From: Solanum dulcamara | Lineage: Eukaryota; Streptophyta; Magnoliopsida; Solanales; Solanaceae | Direction of reading: 5' to 3' | Length of the DNA: 64,000 nt | Assembly: GCF_947179165.1 (NCBI RefSeq) | Contig: NC_077243.1 | Span: 6,876,001-6,940,000 of the forward strand | Part shown: positions 34,963 through 47,200 of the stretch, one piece after another | How the letters are laid out: each line of letters begins with the position of its first letter | Position numbering within the stretch: position 1 is the first letter of the stretch | Notes under the pieces: model-generated | The model's database searches: none | The model's input: the letters and a program-made list of their open reading frames with translations, nothing else | What the model was told of the DNA's origin: nothing | Made by a program: the position numbers and the translations under genes

Positions 34963-36732
34963 ATGAAAGCATCACTGAAGACCTTTACACAGTTTTCATC
35001 CACCTATGGTTTCCGCGTATATACAATTTCAGCTTTGGCCGATTTCCCAACTCGTGAAATGCCTGCCCAGAACCACATGAATCCAAAGATAGCCGATAAA
35101 CCCATCGATAAAATCTCGCTTATGAAATTGATTGATTCTTCAATCTCTTCAAATGGGTTTGCTCCTACTGCTCTTCTATTCCACGAATTCTCTCGTTTCA
35201 TTGATTGTAATTTATGTAATACACTTATCAGACGCTATACAGATTCAAAAAATCACTCGCGTGCAGTTTTCGTTTATACCCAAATGCGTAAACTGAATAT
35301 CCCTCCTGATTCCTCAACATTCCCGAGCGTTCTCAAGTCAGTTGCTCAGTTATGCTACGGAAAAGTTGGAAAATCCATCCACTGTAATGCAATTCAACTG
35401 GGTTTCACTTTTGATATTTATACAAACACTGCTCTTGTCTACATGTACGGCATATGCCAACAACCAGATGATGCTCATCAACTGTTTGATGAAATTCCCA
35501 AACGAAATGTAGTTACGTGGAATGCATTGATCACGAGTTATACGCATAATAGGATGTTCAGAGAAGCAATTGATGTGTTCAGGGAAATGCCAGCTTCTGG
35601 GGCTAAACCAGGTGAGGTCACTATGGTTGGAGTTTTATCAGCTTGTTCTCATTTAGGAGCTCTGAGTCAAGGGCAGTGGATCCATGATTATATTGTGAAG
35701 AATCGGTTGAGAGTGAATGTATATGTTGGTACTGCATTAATTGATATGTATGCTAAATGTGGAGATATTGATGAGGCAAAAAAGGTCTTTGAAACTATGG
35801 GGGTAAAAAATATTTATACATGGAATGTATTGATTTCGGCATATGCCATGAATGGACAAGGGGAGGCTGCATTGCAGACTTTCGATAGGATGATTGTAGA
35901 AGACTTAAAGCCTGATCATGTTACTTTCCTGGGTATTTTATGCGCTTGCTGCCACCAAGGTTTTGTTGAGGAAGGTAGAAGGCTGTTCTCAAGCATGATA
36001 GATCAGTTTGGATTGCAGCCAAAGATTGTGCATTATGGGTGTATGATTGATCTACTTGGACGTGGAGGGTTCTTGGATGAAGCTATGGAAATGATTCATT
36101 CTATGAAACTAAAGCCAGATGCAGTAATATGGAGGACACTACTTGGTGCTTGTAGATTTCATAGAAGAGAAGAACTTGGTGAATTTGCTTTCCGTAAGCT
36201 TCTGGAACTGGAACCAGCGAACGGGGAAAACTACGTGTTAATATCAAATGTTCACACTCAAAAAAAGAAATGGACTGAAGTTGGAGAAGTTAGGGAACTG
36301 ATGGACAGCGGCGGAATCAAAAAGATTCCTGGATGCAGTTCAATTGAAATTGAAAATGCAGTTTATGAGTTTAAGGCATCCGATCCACTTAAAACAGGGC
36401 ATGAGGAAATCCATAAGATGTTGCAAGACATGAAAAGTCAGTTGAAATTAGCTGGTTATGTGCCTGAAACAGAGATAGCTCTGTATGATATTAATGAAGA
36501 GGAAAAGGAGCATAATCTGATATGCCATAGTGAAAAGCTTGCTCTTGCATTTGGGCTGCTGCATTCATCTGAACCTACATTAAGGATAATGAAGAATTTA
36601 AGGATTTGTCAGGACTGCCATCAATTCTTTAAGCTTGCTTCAGCAATTTATAAAAGGAATATTGTTGTTAGAGATATAAAGCGCTTCCATCATTTCACTG
36701 GAGGTCTTTGCTCATGCAAAGATTATTGGTGA
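34963..36732 (+). CDS. PLS-class DYW pentatricopeptide repeat protein, 589 aa
   Basis: A single intron-free ORF. It has a run of PPR motifs, for example NVVTWNALITSYTHNRMFRE, NVYVGTALIDMYAKCGDIDE and NIYTWNVLISAYAMNGQGE, then E/E+ segments with IPGCSSIEI and a complete DYW domain ending GLCSCKDYW. The domain keeps the cytidine-deaminase-like zinc motif HSEKLALAFG ... CQDCH. DYW proteins act in mitochondria or plastids, mostly in C-to-U RNA editing. The N-terminal 25-40 residues are Ser/Thr/Arg-containing with few acids, as in organelle transit peptides. The target RNA could be predicted from the motif 5th and last residues. The start is the first ATG in frame. Confidence 0.93.
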   Translation: MKASLKTFTQFSSTYGFRVYTISALADFPTREMPAQNHMNPKIADKPIDKISLMKLIDSSISSNGFAPTALLFHEFSRFIDCNLCNTLIRRYTDSKNHSRAVFVYTQMRKLNIPPDSSTFPSVLKSVAQLCYGKVGKSIHCNAIQLGFTFDIYTNTALVYMYGICQQPDDAHQLFDEIPKRNVVTWNALITSYTHNRMFREAIDVFREMPASGAKPGEVTMVGVLSACSHLGALSQGQWIHDYIVKNRLRVNVYVGTALIDMYAKCGDIDEAKKVFETMGVKNIYTWNVLISAYAMNGQGEAALQTFDRMIVEDLKPDHVTFLGILCACCHQGFVEEGRRLFSSMIDQFGLQPKIVHYGCMIDLLGRGGFLDEAMEMIHSMKLKPDAVIWRTLLGACRFHRREELGEFAFRKLLELEPANGENYVLISNVHTQKKKWTEVGEVRELMDSGGIKKIPGCSSIEIENAVYEFKASDPLKTGHEEIHKMLQDMKSQLKLAGYVPETEIALYDINEEEKEHNLICHSEKLALAFGLLHSSEPTLRIMKNLRICQDCHQFFKLASAIYKRNIVVRDIKRFHHFTGGLCSCKDYW

Positions 36733-38175
36733 TACCTAGTATATATAGGTGATGTTATGTCGTCTGACACATTAGGGGCACTTACAGCACAGAGACCGGC
36801 AAATTTTGTCTCAGTTCTCAGCCATCAGACTTGGGTAGTTATTTCTTCTTTGGATGGATGGATAACTGGAGATATTTTAGTTTTTCCCTGGTATATACCA
36901 GACATGGCCTAGCACGACATGGATAAAATCCAGATACAGTTTATGGTGTTTGATACTGCTGTGCAGATAGAGCATTGGCTTGCTGACCTGTTCAGAACCT
37001 TTTGAGGCAATTGTGAACTTCTATTCTGTTTGGGTAGTCATGCTGCCAATATCTTTGCAGTTTCTGGAGTTGGTTTGCTACTAGAAACCTAACTTGTGAA
37101 AGTTTTAGTCCTTGATATTTGAGACATATTGGACTAGGTTTAACAGAGCTTTTTTTCATTTTAGTGTATGGCTCTGCCAAAGCCCCTAAAGATTTCAGGA
37201 ACTGCTGAATGTGTGCTTTGAAGGCTCTCAAGTGTCAGAGCTCAGTTGTGTTTTTTCAGCTGTGCAAAACTGATGTGCTGACTGTTTGCCTTATCCATGA
37301 TCTTAGGTAGTAATGGCATATCTCAGTTAGATGACTGATTTTCAAGTTTGTAGTAGAGTCTCTTGAGCAGATTAGCTGTTTTGTCAGGTGAGACACATTT
37401 TGACATGTCTCATGTGTGGATTGTGCACTCTCAGAACAACGCTATGAGAACTTCACCTTTTAGACAACAATGATGTTGACGTAAAGTATCTAAATCTATG
37501 CTGGAAAATGCGTACACCAAAGGTACACCGTGTTATACCCTAATTTCTATTTTTCACGTAGTTATATCTTCTTTTCATAGGATCTTCAGCTGCAATTCTG
37601 GTATGACTATTGAGGCAGAATATGTTATTGCCATAACAAATGCATTCTTTCTTGGGCCAGCTTTAGCAGCTAGGTTTTGTTAGCCCATAAATCTGTCTGT
37701 GCCTTTTATCATGAAATAAGTCCTTCACTTGAGGGGCTTTTAAGTGAAGGAAACTCCAATAGTTCCATGAAACCGTTATATCGAGCCTCATTTTCATTTA
37801 ATTGGGTGGCAACGTATTGAGGAATGAAATTACAAATGGTGCTAATCAGAACATGAATGCGGGTCTTATAAATGGATTTCAAATCACATATCATACAATA
37901 GTTTCTAGAGAATTCAGATAAAATTCTTTAATAAAAAGGAGAACAAAATTTCTTTCATGAATACCATCATCTTTTCTTACAAAGTCGAGCATTCAACCAG
38001 ATACCTTTTTGAATTTCCATAGGTAGGGATGAAGTCGAAAGTAATATGTAAAACTTTTCTTTCCACTCCGGTAGAAGCTAGTAAATATAAATAGTGGAAC
38101 AAATCTGCTCAGAAAATAAATGAATTAAAATTGGTCCTACTCCATCTGTAAACATCTGTATTTATGCTTTCAGAT
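36733..38175. other. Convergent 3' flank between PPR and FMO genes
   Basis: No supported gene. Short ORFs lack homology I recognise. The two genes converge here, so both 3' UTRs lie in this stretch. Confidence 0.5.
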
Positions 38176-41100
38176 TCAAAAAGCCTCGGGACCAAGGTGA
38201 GCGAAGTGTGGGCTTTGATAAGCTGCTTGTAGCATCTCACTGTCATCATATGAATCTCGATATGTATCCAAGTTTGTATCTGCATTTCTTAGTGCTGATA
38301 GGCAGAGTTCTTTCCTCCATTCTTCTAAATGTGGGAATCCTATGTAGTCTGCATACTTGTCACAGTACTGCCAAAGAAATTCAGTCAAACACAACATTTA
38401 GTAGGTTTTCCTAGTTCCGTGGCTTAAATGCTCAAGTCAACTTGTGACAATTGGTTTTTGAGCAACTTCAATAACTTTACCTCAAAATTAGCAAGATCAT
38501 GGGTATTATGCTTTGGAATGCCAGCAACTTCTCTTGAACGATAAAATTCCTTGATGATTTGCATCATCTCATCCCATGAGGGGAGTGTTCTTTTCCCAGA
38601 CAGCAGCTGGGCAATCCATTTTGCTTGTGACTCAAAGAAAGGAAACCCTATGAGCTACATTATAAATAAGAAAAAAGAAAGATCTAGTAACTGATACTCC
38701 ATCTCTTTTTAAAAAAAGATAATAATCCATTTATGGACAGTAATCCAAAATAGTGATAGAAGCTGTTTTTCAAGAATATAATTAGGACTAAAGCTATTTC
38801 TTAAATTTGAAATTAAGGCACAATTAATTATTGGTTGATTAATTGTTGTACAAATGTGTAGGGGTTAACAGTTGGGAAGTGGTTGTGGTGTGGTGGTAAC
38901 CAGGAAATATCCCTTCATTTTTAATTAGAGGTCCCGAGTTTGGGCCCGGAGAATGGAACGAAACCGGATTTGTCAGGAAGTGGTTACCTTTCTGGGTACA
39001 CCAATGAAGGAGAGAGAGGGAGCAAGAGAAGGGGGGAAGGTATGCTCATAAAGTGGGCCCACTCTGTCATCATCAACTACTACCATTCCTTTGGTGTCAA
39101 GAAATGGAAAGGAGTAGGAGTACCTGTACAATGCAAAAAAAAAAAAATTGGATTTGTCATTATCCAGTTGCTGTAACAAGATTGTTTTCACTTTAAGACA
39201 AAACCACATCAAAGCACTTCCTAGTTCTGTCTCACTACTTATGGTGAATTCAAAGTACTTTTTACTACACAATAATTCTTTTATCTTTTTGAAATAAGAT
39301 TATATATATTGAAGCTACATAAGACAGAATGAGATTAGAATGTCTAGTAGATGGATGAAGTCCTCAAGCTAGTTATAACATCACTTGGGTTTTATCTTCG
39401 GCCTCTACTTTTAAACTCTCTTTTACTACTAGCAAAGACAAGTGCATGGAAATAGAGCATTTTACCCTGTACAGTATATGATAGTGTCTGCAACGATTGA
39501 AGTGCCATTTACGAACAATACCCTCCCATCTTCATGTAATGAATCTATCTGCATTTTCATTCTAAATTAGTTATATTATCGAATATATGAAAAATGTCTT
39601 GGGGTTTTCTTGTTTCAGTTAACTGCATCATCAAATTTTTAATTTAACAAACCTGAGGACGAAGATGTAAATTATGGTGCTTGGATATAACTTTTGACAA
39701 TCCTTCAGAAACATCAAGAGATTTGGCACTGAGATGGATCTCCTTTGCCACATCTACAAGCTCCATTCCTATATCCTGACCACTTAGTGAGTTTCCAACC
39801 ACCACAACTACCTGCTAAGTTAAAAATAGTTAGCAAGTTGTAAGGACAAGAGTTGAAGTTTGTTTCAAAACAAAGTTAACTCTTCTTTAAGAGAAAACTT
39901 AGATGATATAGTCATGTAGTCCACTGTTGGCAGTACTGGAATTTTGTTTTATGTTATTGGAATATAGGACATGCACTGGAGTTTGAATTATGACAACATG
40001 AGATGTTATAGCTTGACAAAGTTTCGAGGGATGTTCTCTGGAGGTGTCTGGATGCTAAAGGTGTTCTGATGGTGTATATTAGGGCGATAAAGGATATGTA
40101 TGCCGGAGCCAAGACTCAGGTTAGGACGGTGGAAAGTGACTTAGAGCACTTTCCTGTTAAGATAGGACTACATCATGGATCTGTGCTGAGTCCTTTTCTT
40201 TTTGCCCTGGTGATGGATGAGCTGACACGGTCTATCCAGGAGGAGGTTCCATGGTGTATGCTATTCGCACATGACATAGTTTTGATGATGAGACTCGAGA
40301 CAAAGTTAATGATAGGTTGGAGGTTGGAGACAAACTCTGGAGTCCAAAGGATTCAAATTGAGCAGGACCAAGACAGAGTACATGGAGTGCAAATTCATTG
40401 GTGCGATGGATGAACAAGGCATGGAAGTAAGGCTTGCCACTCAACCTATCCCCAAGAGAGAAAGCTTTAGATATCTTGGGTCCGTCATCCAGAGTAGTGG
40501 GGACATCGACGATGATGTCACGCATCGCATTGGGGCAGCATGGACGAAGTGGAGGCTTGCCTCTGGAGTCTTGTGTGATAAGAAGGTACCACCAAAACTT
40601 AAAGGTAAGTTCTACAGAATGGTGGTTAGACCATTGTTGTTATATGGTGCGGAGTGCTGGCCAGTCAAGAACTCTCATGTTCAGAAGATGCATGTCGCAG
40701 AGATGAATATGTTGAAATGAATGTGTGGACATACTAGGAGTGATAAGATTAGGGATGAGGTTATTTGGGAGAAGGTGAGAGTGGCCTCTGTGGCAGACAA
40801 GATGAGAGAAGTGAGACTGCGAAGGTTTGGGCATGTGCAGAGGAGGTGTGTGGACGCCTCAGTTAAGAGGTGCGAACGATTGGATTTTGGGGTTATACGG
40901 AGGGGTAGGGATAGACCGAAAAAGTATTGGAGAAAGTGATTAGACAGGATATGCGCAACTTCATATCACCGAGGACATGACCTTAGATAGAAAGGAGTGG
41001 AGGTCGCGTTATGGTAGAAGGTTAGCAGGGATAGAATGTTGTCTTGCCCTGTGACGGTTCAGGGTAGGTCTTAGGTCTAGGCGTGCCAGTATAGTTGTGT

Positions 41101-42512
41101 TGTTATTGCCCTTTGATTATCACTTTATTTTGCTATTGGTATTGTTCTTGTCTCGTAGAATTTGCATGATATGATTTGTATATATACTGTTGCTCTCTCT
41201 TTTTTTGGGACTGATACTTTTGAGCCGAGATACTTTCGAAAACAGGCTCTCCATCTCTATGAGGTAGTGATAAGGTCTACGTACACTCTAGCCTCTCCAG
41301 ACCCCACTTGTGGGACTTCATTGGGTATGTTGTTGTTGTTGAGATGTTATAGCTTATAGATTAATTATGTTTCTGGATCTTGCAACACAATTATTATTTA
41401 AAATAGAAAAAGTAAAAACAGATATCATTCATTTCTATGATTGTAGAGATTTTTTATATTACCTCATTCCGAAAGGGTTCTGGCACCCTGTAAATGTGGC
41501 TATGCATCTGCTTTCTTCTCCATGCATCCATTCCTTATCAAACAAAACAGATGAAAATCTTTTAGTGTCACTTTTATACTATCGGATAGAAAGAACAGAA
41601 GTAATTACAAACTCTACATTATGTGTTTATGCAAGTATATAATTCATTCTGTAATCAACTTTGATAAAAAAGTCTGATTTTCTTATTCAACTGTACCATG
41701 AAATGACCTGACTATGAAGGAATTGCTTTGATTGATAATGTTAGTTATAACTCTGGCATCTTTTTGCTACAGTACCAATACAATTTGATCAACTTAGTAG
41801 ATTAGTATTTTACTTTTCAGCTTGCCATATTAAGCTTGTTATGGTGATCAGTTACCTGTTGTTTTAGATCAACTTTATCTGATGATAATGTGCAGTATCA
41901 GTCTATCAATGTACAAAACTTAAACTCGAGTGAGAAAAGATATGGAGATTTTGACAAACCTTTAATGTTGGGTAACCTTGGTTGAGAGTAATGGCCAGTT
42001 GCAACAACCACAGCATCAAAGACTTCCTCCACCCCTTTCTCAGCTTCCTTCTCTTTGCTCTTCACAATCCATCTCAAGTCCTTGCCAAATTCAGGATAAT
42101 TCAGCATCCCCACATACTCAACCTTAGTATTGAATCTTATCATCTCCCTTAGTCCAAAGTATTCACAAAAATCTTGTAAATACAAGAGAAGCTCCTTGTG
42201 TCCAGGAAATCTCCTTGGATCTCTCCCTTTCTTCACCACAAAAGGAAAATCAGTAAACCCCATGATCTCTCTTGGTGATGTCAGCCTTAATGATGCATAA
42301 ATACTGCTATGTACCATTTGGACATTAGTCCTTCCTAAAGCATCTTCATGTTCAACTTTAGGTTGATATAGCCATTGCCCTCCCACATCATGGTTTTGTT
42401 CAAAAACCACCACATTGTGCCCTTCCTTCCTCAGCTCCCTAGCTGCCACCAACCCTGACGGTCCAGCACCAATTATGCACACATTCTTGGACAAATTTCT
42501 CTCAGAAACCAT
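38176..42512 (-). CDS. Flavin-containing monooxygenase, FMO GS-OX-like, 455 aa
   Basis: Seven exons on the minus strand: 42512-41960, 41533-41463, 39811-39653, 39548-39466, 39123-38988, 38654-38481 and 38367-38176 (1368 nt, all GT-AG, phases agree). The enzyme uses FAD and NADPH to oxygenate soft nucleophiles (S or N); plant GS-OX members act on methylthioalkyl glucosinolates, but Solanaceae lack these, so the substrate is unknown. Visible motifs are the FAD Rossmann site [20 protein letters not shown], the ATG segment [14 protein letters not shown], the FMO signature ending [12 protein letters not shown], the NADPH site [12 protein letters not shown] and [14 protein letters not shown]. Intron 2 (1651 nt) holds an RTE LINE. 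The acceptor of exon 3 is a TAGCAG tandem. Confidence 0.93.
38876..38962 (+). mobile_element. Candidate tRNA-derived SINE head in FMO intron 5
   Basis: Within intron 5, just downstream of exon 5, tggtgtggtggtaacc (A-box-like) and gaggtcccgagtttgggccc (B-box-like) lie about 45 nt apart, as in the tRNA-related heads of Solanaceae SINEs. It is diverged and no TSD was found. Confidence 0.35.
40015..41340 (+). mobile_element. 5'-truncated RTE-clade LINE in FMO intron 2
   Basis: GAGATGTTATAGCTT occurs at both ends (40000-40014 and 41341-41355), a 15-bp duplication. The insert encodes the C-terminal half of an RTE reverse transcriptase: [50 protein letters not shown], then [35 protein letters not shown] and [19 protein letters not shown] frameshift near 40300-40360 and a TGA at 40718-40720 disable it. 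The 3' end, ccccacttgtgggacttcat then gggtatgttgttgttg, is the same as that of TS SINEs. It is antisense to the host gene. Confidence 0.93.
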
Positions 42513-44136
42513 GGTTGATACTGGGAAAAACTCCTGGAAGCAATGCAGTTTAATTCTTGTGTTTTATGTTGTTGGAAGTTAAAAATGATGTGTGTGGGGG
42601 TGGGGTGTATGCTGGGAATGAGAAAAAATGAGACTGATTAACTCTTATATATACTACTATATCTTATAAGGGAGATATGTTGGGAAGGAGACACGTGACT
42701 AAATAATACTTGTTAATTTGGTTGGTTTATGTCTCCATGAATTCCCATTTTGGAAAGAAAACTCTTGTCGTTTAACCTTGAATTTTTTTAGGTGGTAAAT
42801 ACCTACCCTATCCGGTGTTTGCACCAAACCGAACAAATTAACCTAATCACATCTTAAAACTTAAGAATATATAGCACTTAACTATGGTTTGAGTGATAAC
42901 TATGTATACGAGAGATACATGTCTTGCATGCATTGCTTTGATGTAAAGTTATAAACACAGTGCGGGTACATATTTATTTCTTTAAAGTAGCCTTTAATTT
43001 TGAGTCATTAGTTCTACAATTCTTATTCATTAATCATTAAAATAGAGAGCATTTTTCCTTCCTTCTACTTTAATAAAAAGAAAGAATTTGTTTCCACATA
43101 ATGTATGTCAGGGGAACATGGCTTCAAGCAGAAGACTCACCCTTTGGATAACTTTCATCCAAAGGTGGACAAAGCTACCAAAACAATTGGCCACTTGTAT
43201 ACCAAAACAATTTCTACTATACTATCAGCATATACTATCAGCTGCGGAGCTAGAATTTCAAAATTTGAAGAAGTAGACACATGAACTTGCCGAAGGAGGT
43301 TTAGTATCTACTATATATACATAAAAAAATTATTTTAACTATTTATAAATAATATAATTTTTCGCCCCGAACAATAGATGGCTCCGCTCGTGTATACTAT
43401 ATATTGTTATTAATATGACGTGCATGCGGTGCGACCCACTAATTTTATTTATGTAATAATAAATAATGATACCCTAAAGACTTGTTTAGTAGTAGGTGAT
43501 TTGATTTGGTGGGACAGTTTAAACATTCCTTAGAGTCTTTCTAAATTACACTATAATTAAGTTGTTGTTAACTGACACATTCACATATAATATTATATAA
43601 ATCAACAAAACTGTATTTGAGACGTTTGCGATAACGTTAATTTATGGTGAGTTTTGATTTAAAAATATAGTAGATCATAATAATATGTTGTAATTTCCTA
43701 GAACCCCTCGAGCCATGGGATATATAGCTCTACTGTGCCACTTCCGCTTTGATCATTAAGGGTAAGTGACTAGAATTATTCAGGTATTAATAATGTATGA
43801 TTGCTTATACAAAATTTAATTATTTATGTAATAGTTACTTTATTTTTTGTTTGTATAAAATAATACATGAATGACTTATACTGATAGTCAAACACTATAC
43901 TTGATGTGTTGAATTTTATGCATATCAATTAAAATGCTACCAAAACATGTACTAGTTCTATTGATTTTAACATATGAACAATTCGATTCTTAACCAACAA
44001 TCCTTGAAATGTTTGTGCGAAGTTTGTAGTAACATGAAATGTCAGTTTTTAATAAGTGGTGGAGTCGAAAACTTCATCAAGAAAATTCAAAATAGAAAAA
44101 GTTAAATACATGAATAAACTAAGAGAATTCAATATT

Positions 44137-44139
<3 letters not shown>
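42513..44139. other. FMO promoter and intergenic spacer
   Basis: Read on the minus strand, tatataag lies about 130 bp upstream of the FMO start (about 42644-42652) and may be its TATA box. About 43245-43390 (ctgcggagctagaatt ... atggctccgctcg) resembles a decayed hAT MITE. No gene was seen. Confidence 0.45.

Positions 44140-44220
<81 letters not shown>
44140..44220. repeat. (AT)40 microsatellite
   Basis: An unbroken run of about 40 AT dinucleotides. The ORF that spans it (alternating Tyr-Ile) is an artefact of the repeat. Confidence 0.98.
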
Positions 44221-44223
<3 letters not shown>

Positions 44224-47200
44224 TTAAAAAGTTTACTTATCTATATAGTATATTTTCTCGATAAAAAAATTCAAATGAAACTCTTACACCTAACTTCACC
44301 CGAGAGTTTAATAACAAAAGAAGAAAGCGAAAAATAGATTGTTTCTCTTGTCATCATATCAACTTATTACTTTCATGTTAAAACCTCAAAATTATCACAA
44401 TAAAATTATTTAAGTTTATAAATTCCCTATATTTAGACCAATGAGAGAAAGAGAGAGATGCTTGACTTGGAGACTTGGAAAAATAGATTGAAGTATACAT
44501 TTAAAAGGACAAGTTGAAAGTATATAATACTCTTACCTGGTTAGTAGATTGAATAATCTATGCTTAATTACCTACATGTATGCCAGACTATATTTTTAAG
44601 GCACTCATTATCAGCTGTATTTGACTTGCTCACTAATTTTTTGACTTCAATCTACAACAATTCTTACCCCCCAACACACCACCCACACATCATGGAAATA
44701 TTTTAAAATTAAATTTGATAATTGACATGCATGTTATGGGGTGGTTAATTTTAGAGATTATATAATAGTTAAGCAAATAAACATGATAGTTAGATGCTAA
44801 ACATAATTAGGTTATCATTGTTATTATATATAGCATTTGATTTCTCCTTTCTTGAAGCCAAGGGAACATCAATAATCATGACGTCGTGTTACCAATTCAC
44901 CATGCATATCAACCTTTTTTTGTTTTTGTCCTCTTTAAACTTAAGAATAATGAAAAAAGAGGTACATTTTCATAGCACTCATGACTCTTCTAACTTTTTT
45001 TCCTCTCATATTTGATGTAGGTTAGTATTTGTTTTGGGATTCAATTAATTCAGATTTATGTCGCGTGTGATCAAATAAAGTGAAAGTGCACTTAATTATC
45101 AGGATTTTTTCTTATTATGATTCAAATTGAGATCTCTGATTAAGAATGAAATGATTATATTCATCCCACTCCAATTTAAGTGATAATCTTGCACTAGAGT
45201 ATGATTTTCATAATTTGTAGCTAGTGATATTTCTTCTTGGGGTGCAATTCAAGTATAATAGGACAAGCATGACTCGTGTTTTACACTTAAATAAGTAGTA
45301 CTTCTACTAGTAAATTATGAGTCACTTGCTTGAAAATTGTGGAGACAAACATCATTGGTCAAGATGATGTGGAAAAAGGCATTTATAGACTCCTTTTTTA
45401 ATATACTTTCAACACCAACTTTATTTCATAATTAAGGACCATGTCATTGTTGAAACTTAAAAAGCAAGGTTTCGAAAAAGAAAAAAGATGAAACGTCAAA
45501 AAAGGTTTATGTCAAGTTTCTCATGCAAATATGCAATTATTAAAGTCTCGAGCCTTGGAGTTTAGTTTCTTTTATATTGTACATTGTACAATGCTTGGCC
45601 TACAAGTTAGAAATTTTGCTTCATGGATCCAAATAATAAAAGTTGTCTGACAAATTTTCTAAATCTTTTCTTTTTTTGTGAAGTGGGATGTTAAAGTTGA
45701 TTTTCTTTTTATTATTAAGTTTTCCTTTTTATGTGTTGGGTGATGTTGTTTAAGTCTTTATTTGCTCTTTTGACTAGTTATTCATGCATTTAGCTAGAGT
45801 TTGGCCTCAAATTTCAAATATTCTTTGGCAAGTTATTTTTGGGTAAAGTTTTGATGAAGTTTTACCACGTGTTTGGAGACAGATTTCTCAAAGAATATTT
45901 GACTGTTTCAAAAAATATTATTTTGTACCCATAAGTACTAAAAATTATTGAAAATATCCATAAGTTTGTATTATCATTTTATAATGAATATGTTTTGTTA
46001 AAAAAAACCTTATAACATAATTGATAAAAATCAACAACAACAAAATAACAATATGGGCAAGAGCAATACATTAATCGTATTAAAAATAAATTGTTGAAAA
46101 GAATAGTTTGGTTATTTATTAATTGATAGAGAAGTTATTTAATGGTGTTGGTTGTCCACACAAATGGAGTAAGTTGGTTGATAAATATTAGTTGGAATTA
46201 AAAAATTATGAGTGTTTTAATAAAATATAAAAATTTGGGTAATTTTTAAAATTTTAAAATTTTCCAAGTTCTAGTTTTCCCTAGAACTTGGGAACTTGGG
46301 ATGTTTGCCAAGTAATAGCAAATTATATGGCCAAACATTAGTTTCCAAGTTTTTTTCAAGTTTTTCTCAAAAACTACTTGGGGCCAAACGGCACCTTAGT
46401 CTTTAGACCGAGCAACTGATTATTTCTTTTAAACTCCTCCCTGGCAGCATTTCATTTTGCTCTCTTCGTGACTCGAATCCTCTCTTGTCGACTGAGCAAA
46501 CTTACTCGATATCCTTTGTGAGTTGATGTATAATCCTTAGGCTAAAATCTTTTCTTTGAAGGTTCGAAGATGGAAATGAAGAGCCAAAGCCCAAAAGTTC
46601 AGATGATTTTCAAATATATCCACTTTTAAGGACTATCTTTTAAAATATAGCCAGCATTTGCAAAGCTACAATTTAAAGAGTGGAACTGAGATATATTTGC
46701 AAAATGAGCCAAATTATTTTTAACAAAATAGCTGATTCAAACACTTCGAAATATACATTTATCTGCAATTAATGTCATCTCCCAAGCAACTGCACACAAG
46801 TTTCATATAATTAGTAAACTCACTTCAGAATTATGCTGCTCGAATTCTCCAAAATTAAAATAATGCATCTAACACAGACGCGCCAATATTTTTAGAGAAT
46901 CAATCAACAGAACCAGGAGGTCTCTTAGGGGTCAACAGTTTAGCACCGGGGTGCTAATATAGAAGAATTTGTTTAGTGACTTTTTCTTTTTATGAACGAG
47001 AAATAAGTTTGGAGTCAACTCTTAGGACCAACCACAACCTATATTCCTGATAATCAAGATTTTTTTTTCTCTATTTTTTGTTAATGTCAAAGCTTATCTA
47101 TATCCCATGCATTAATCACGCTTATTCTTACAAAAATATTTGTCTATGAATTTTAAAATTCCCCTCTTCTATCTTATTGTTTTATCTCTTTATTTTTATT

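Noticed and set aside
37498..37683. ORF of 61 codons between the PPR and FMO genes
   Set aside because: No homology, no splice partners and biased composition; probably 3' flank.
44056..44337. ORF of 93 codons with a long Tyr-Ile alternation
   Set aside because: It is the translation of the (AT)40 microsatellite; no flanking coding signal.
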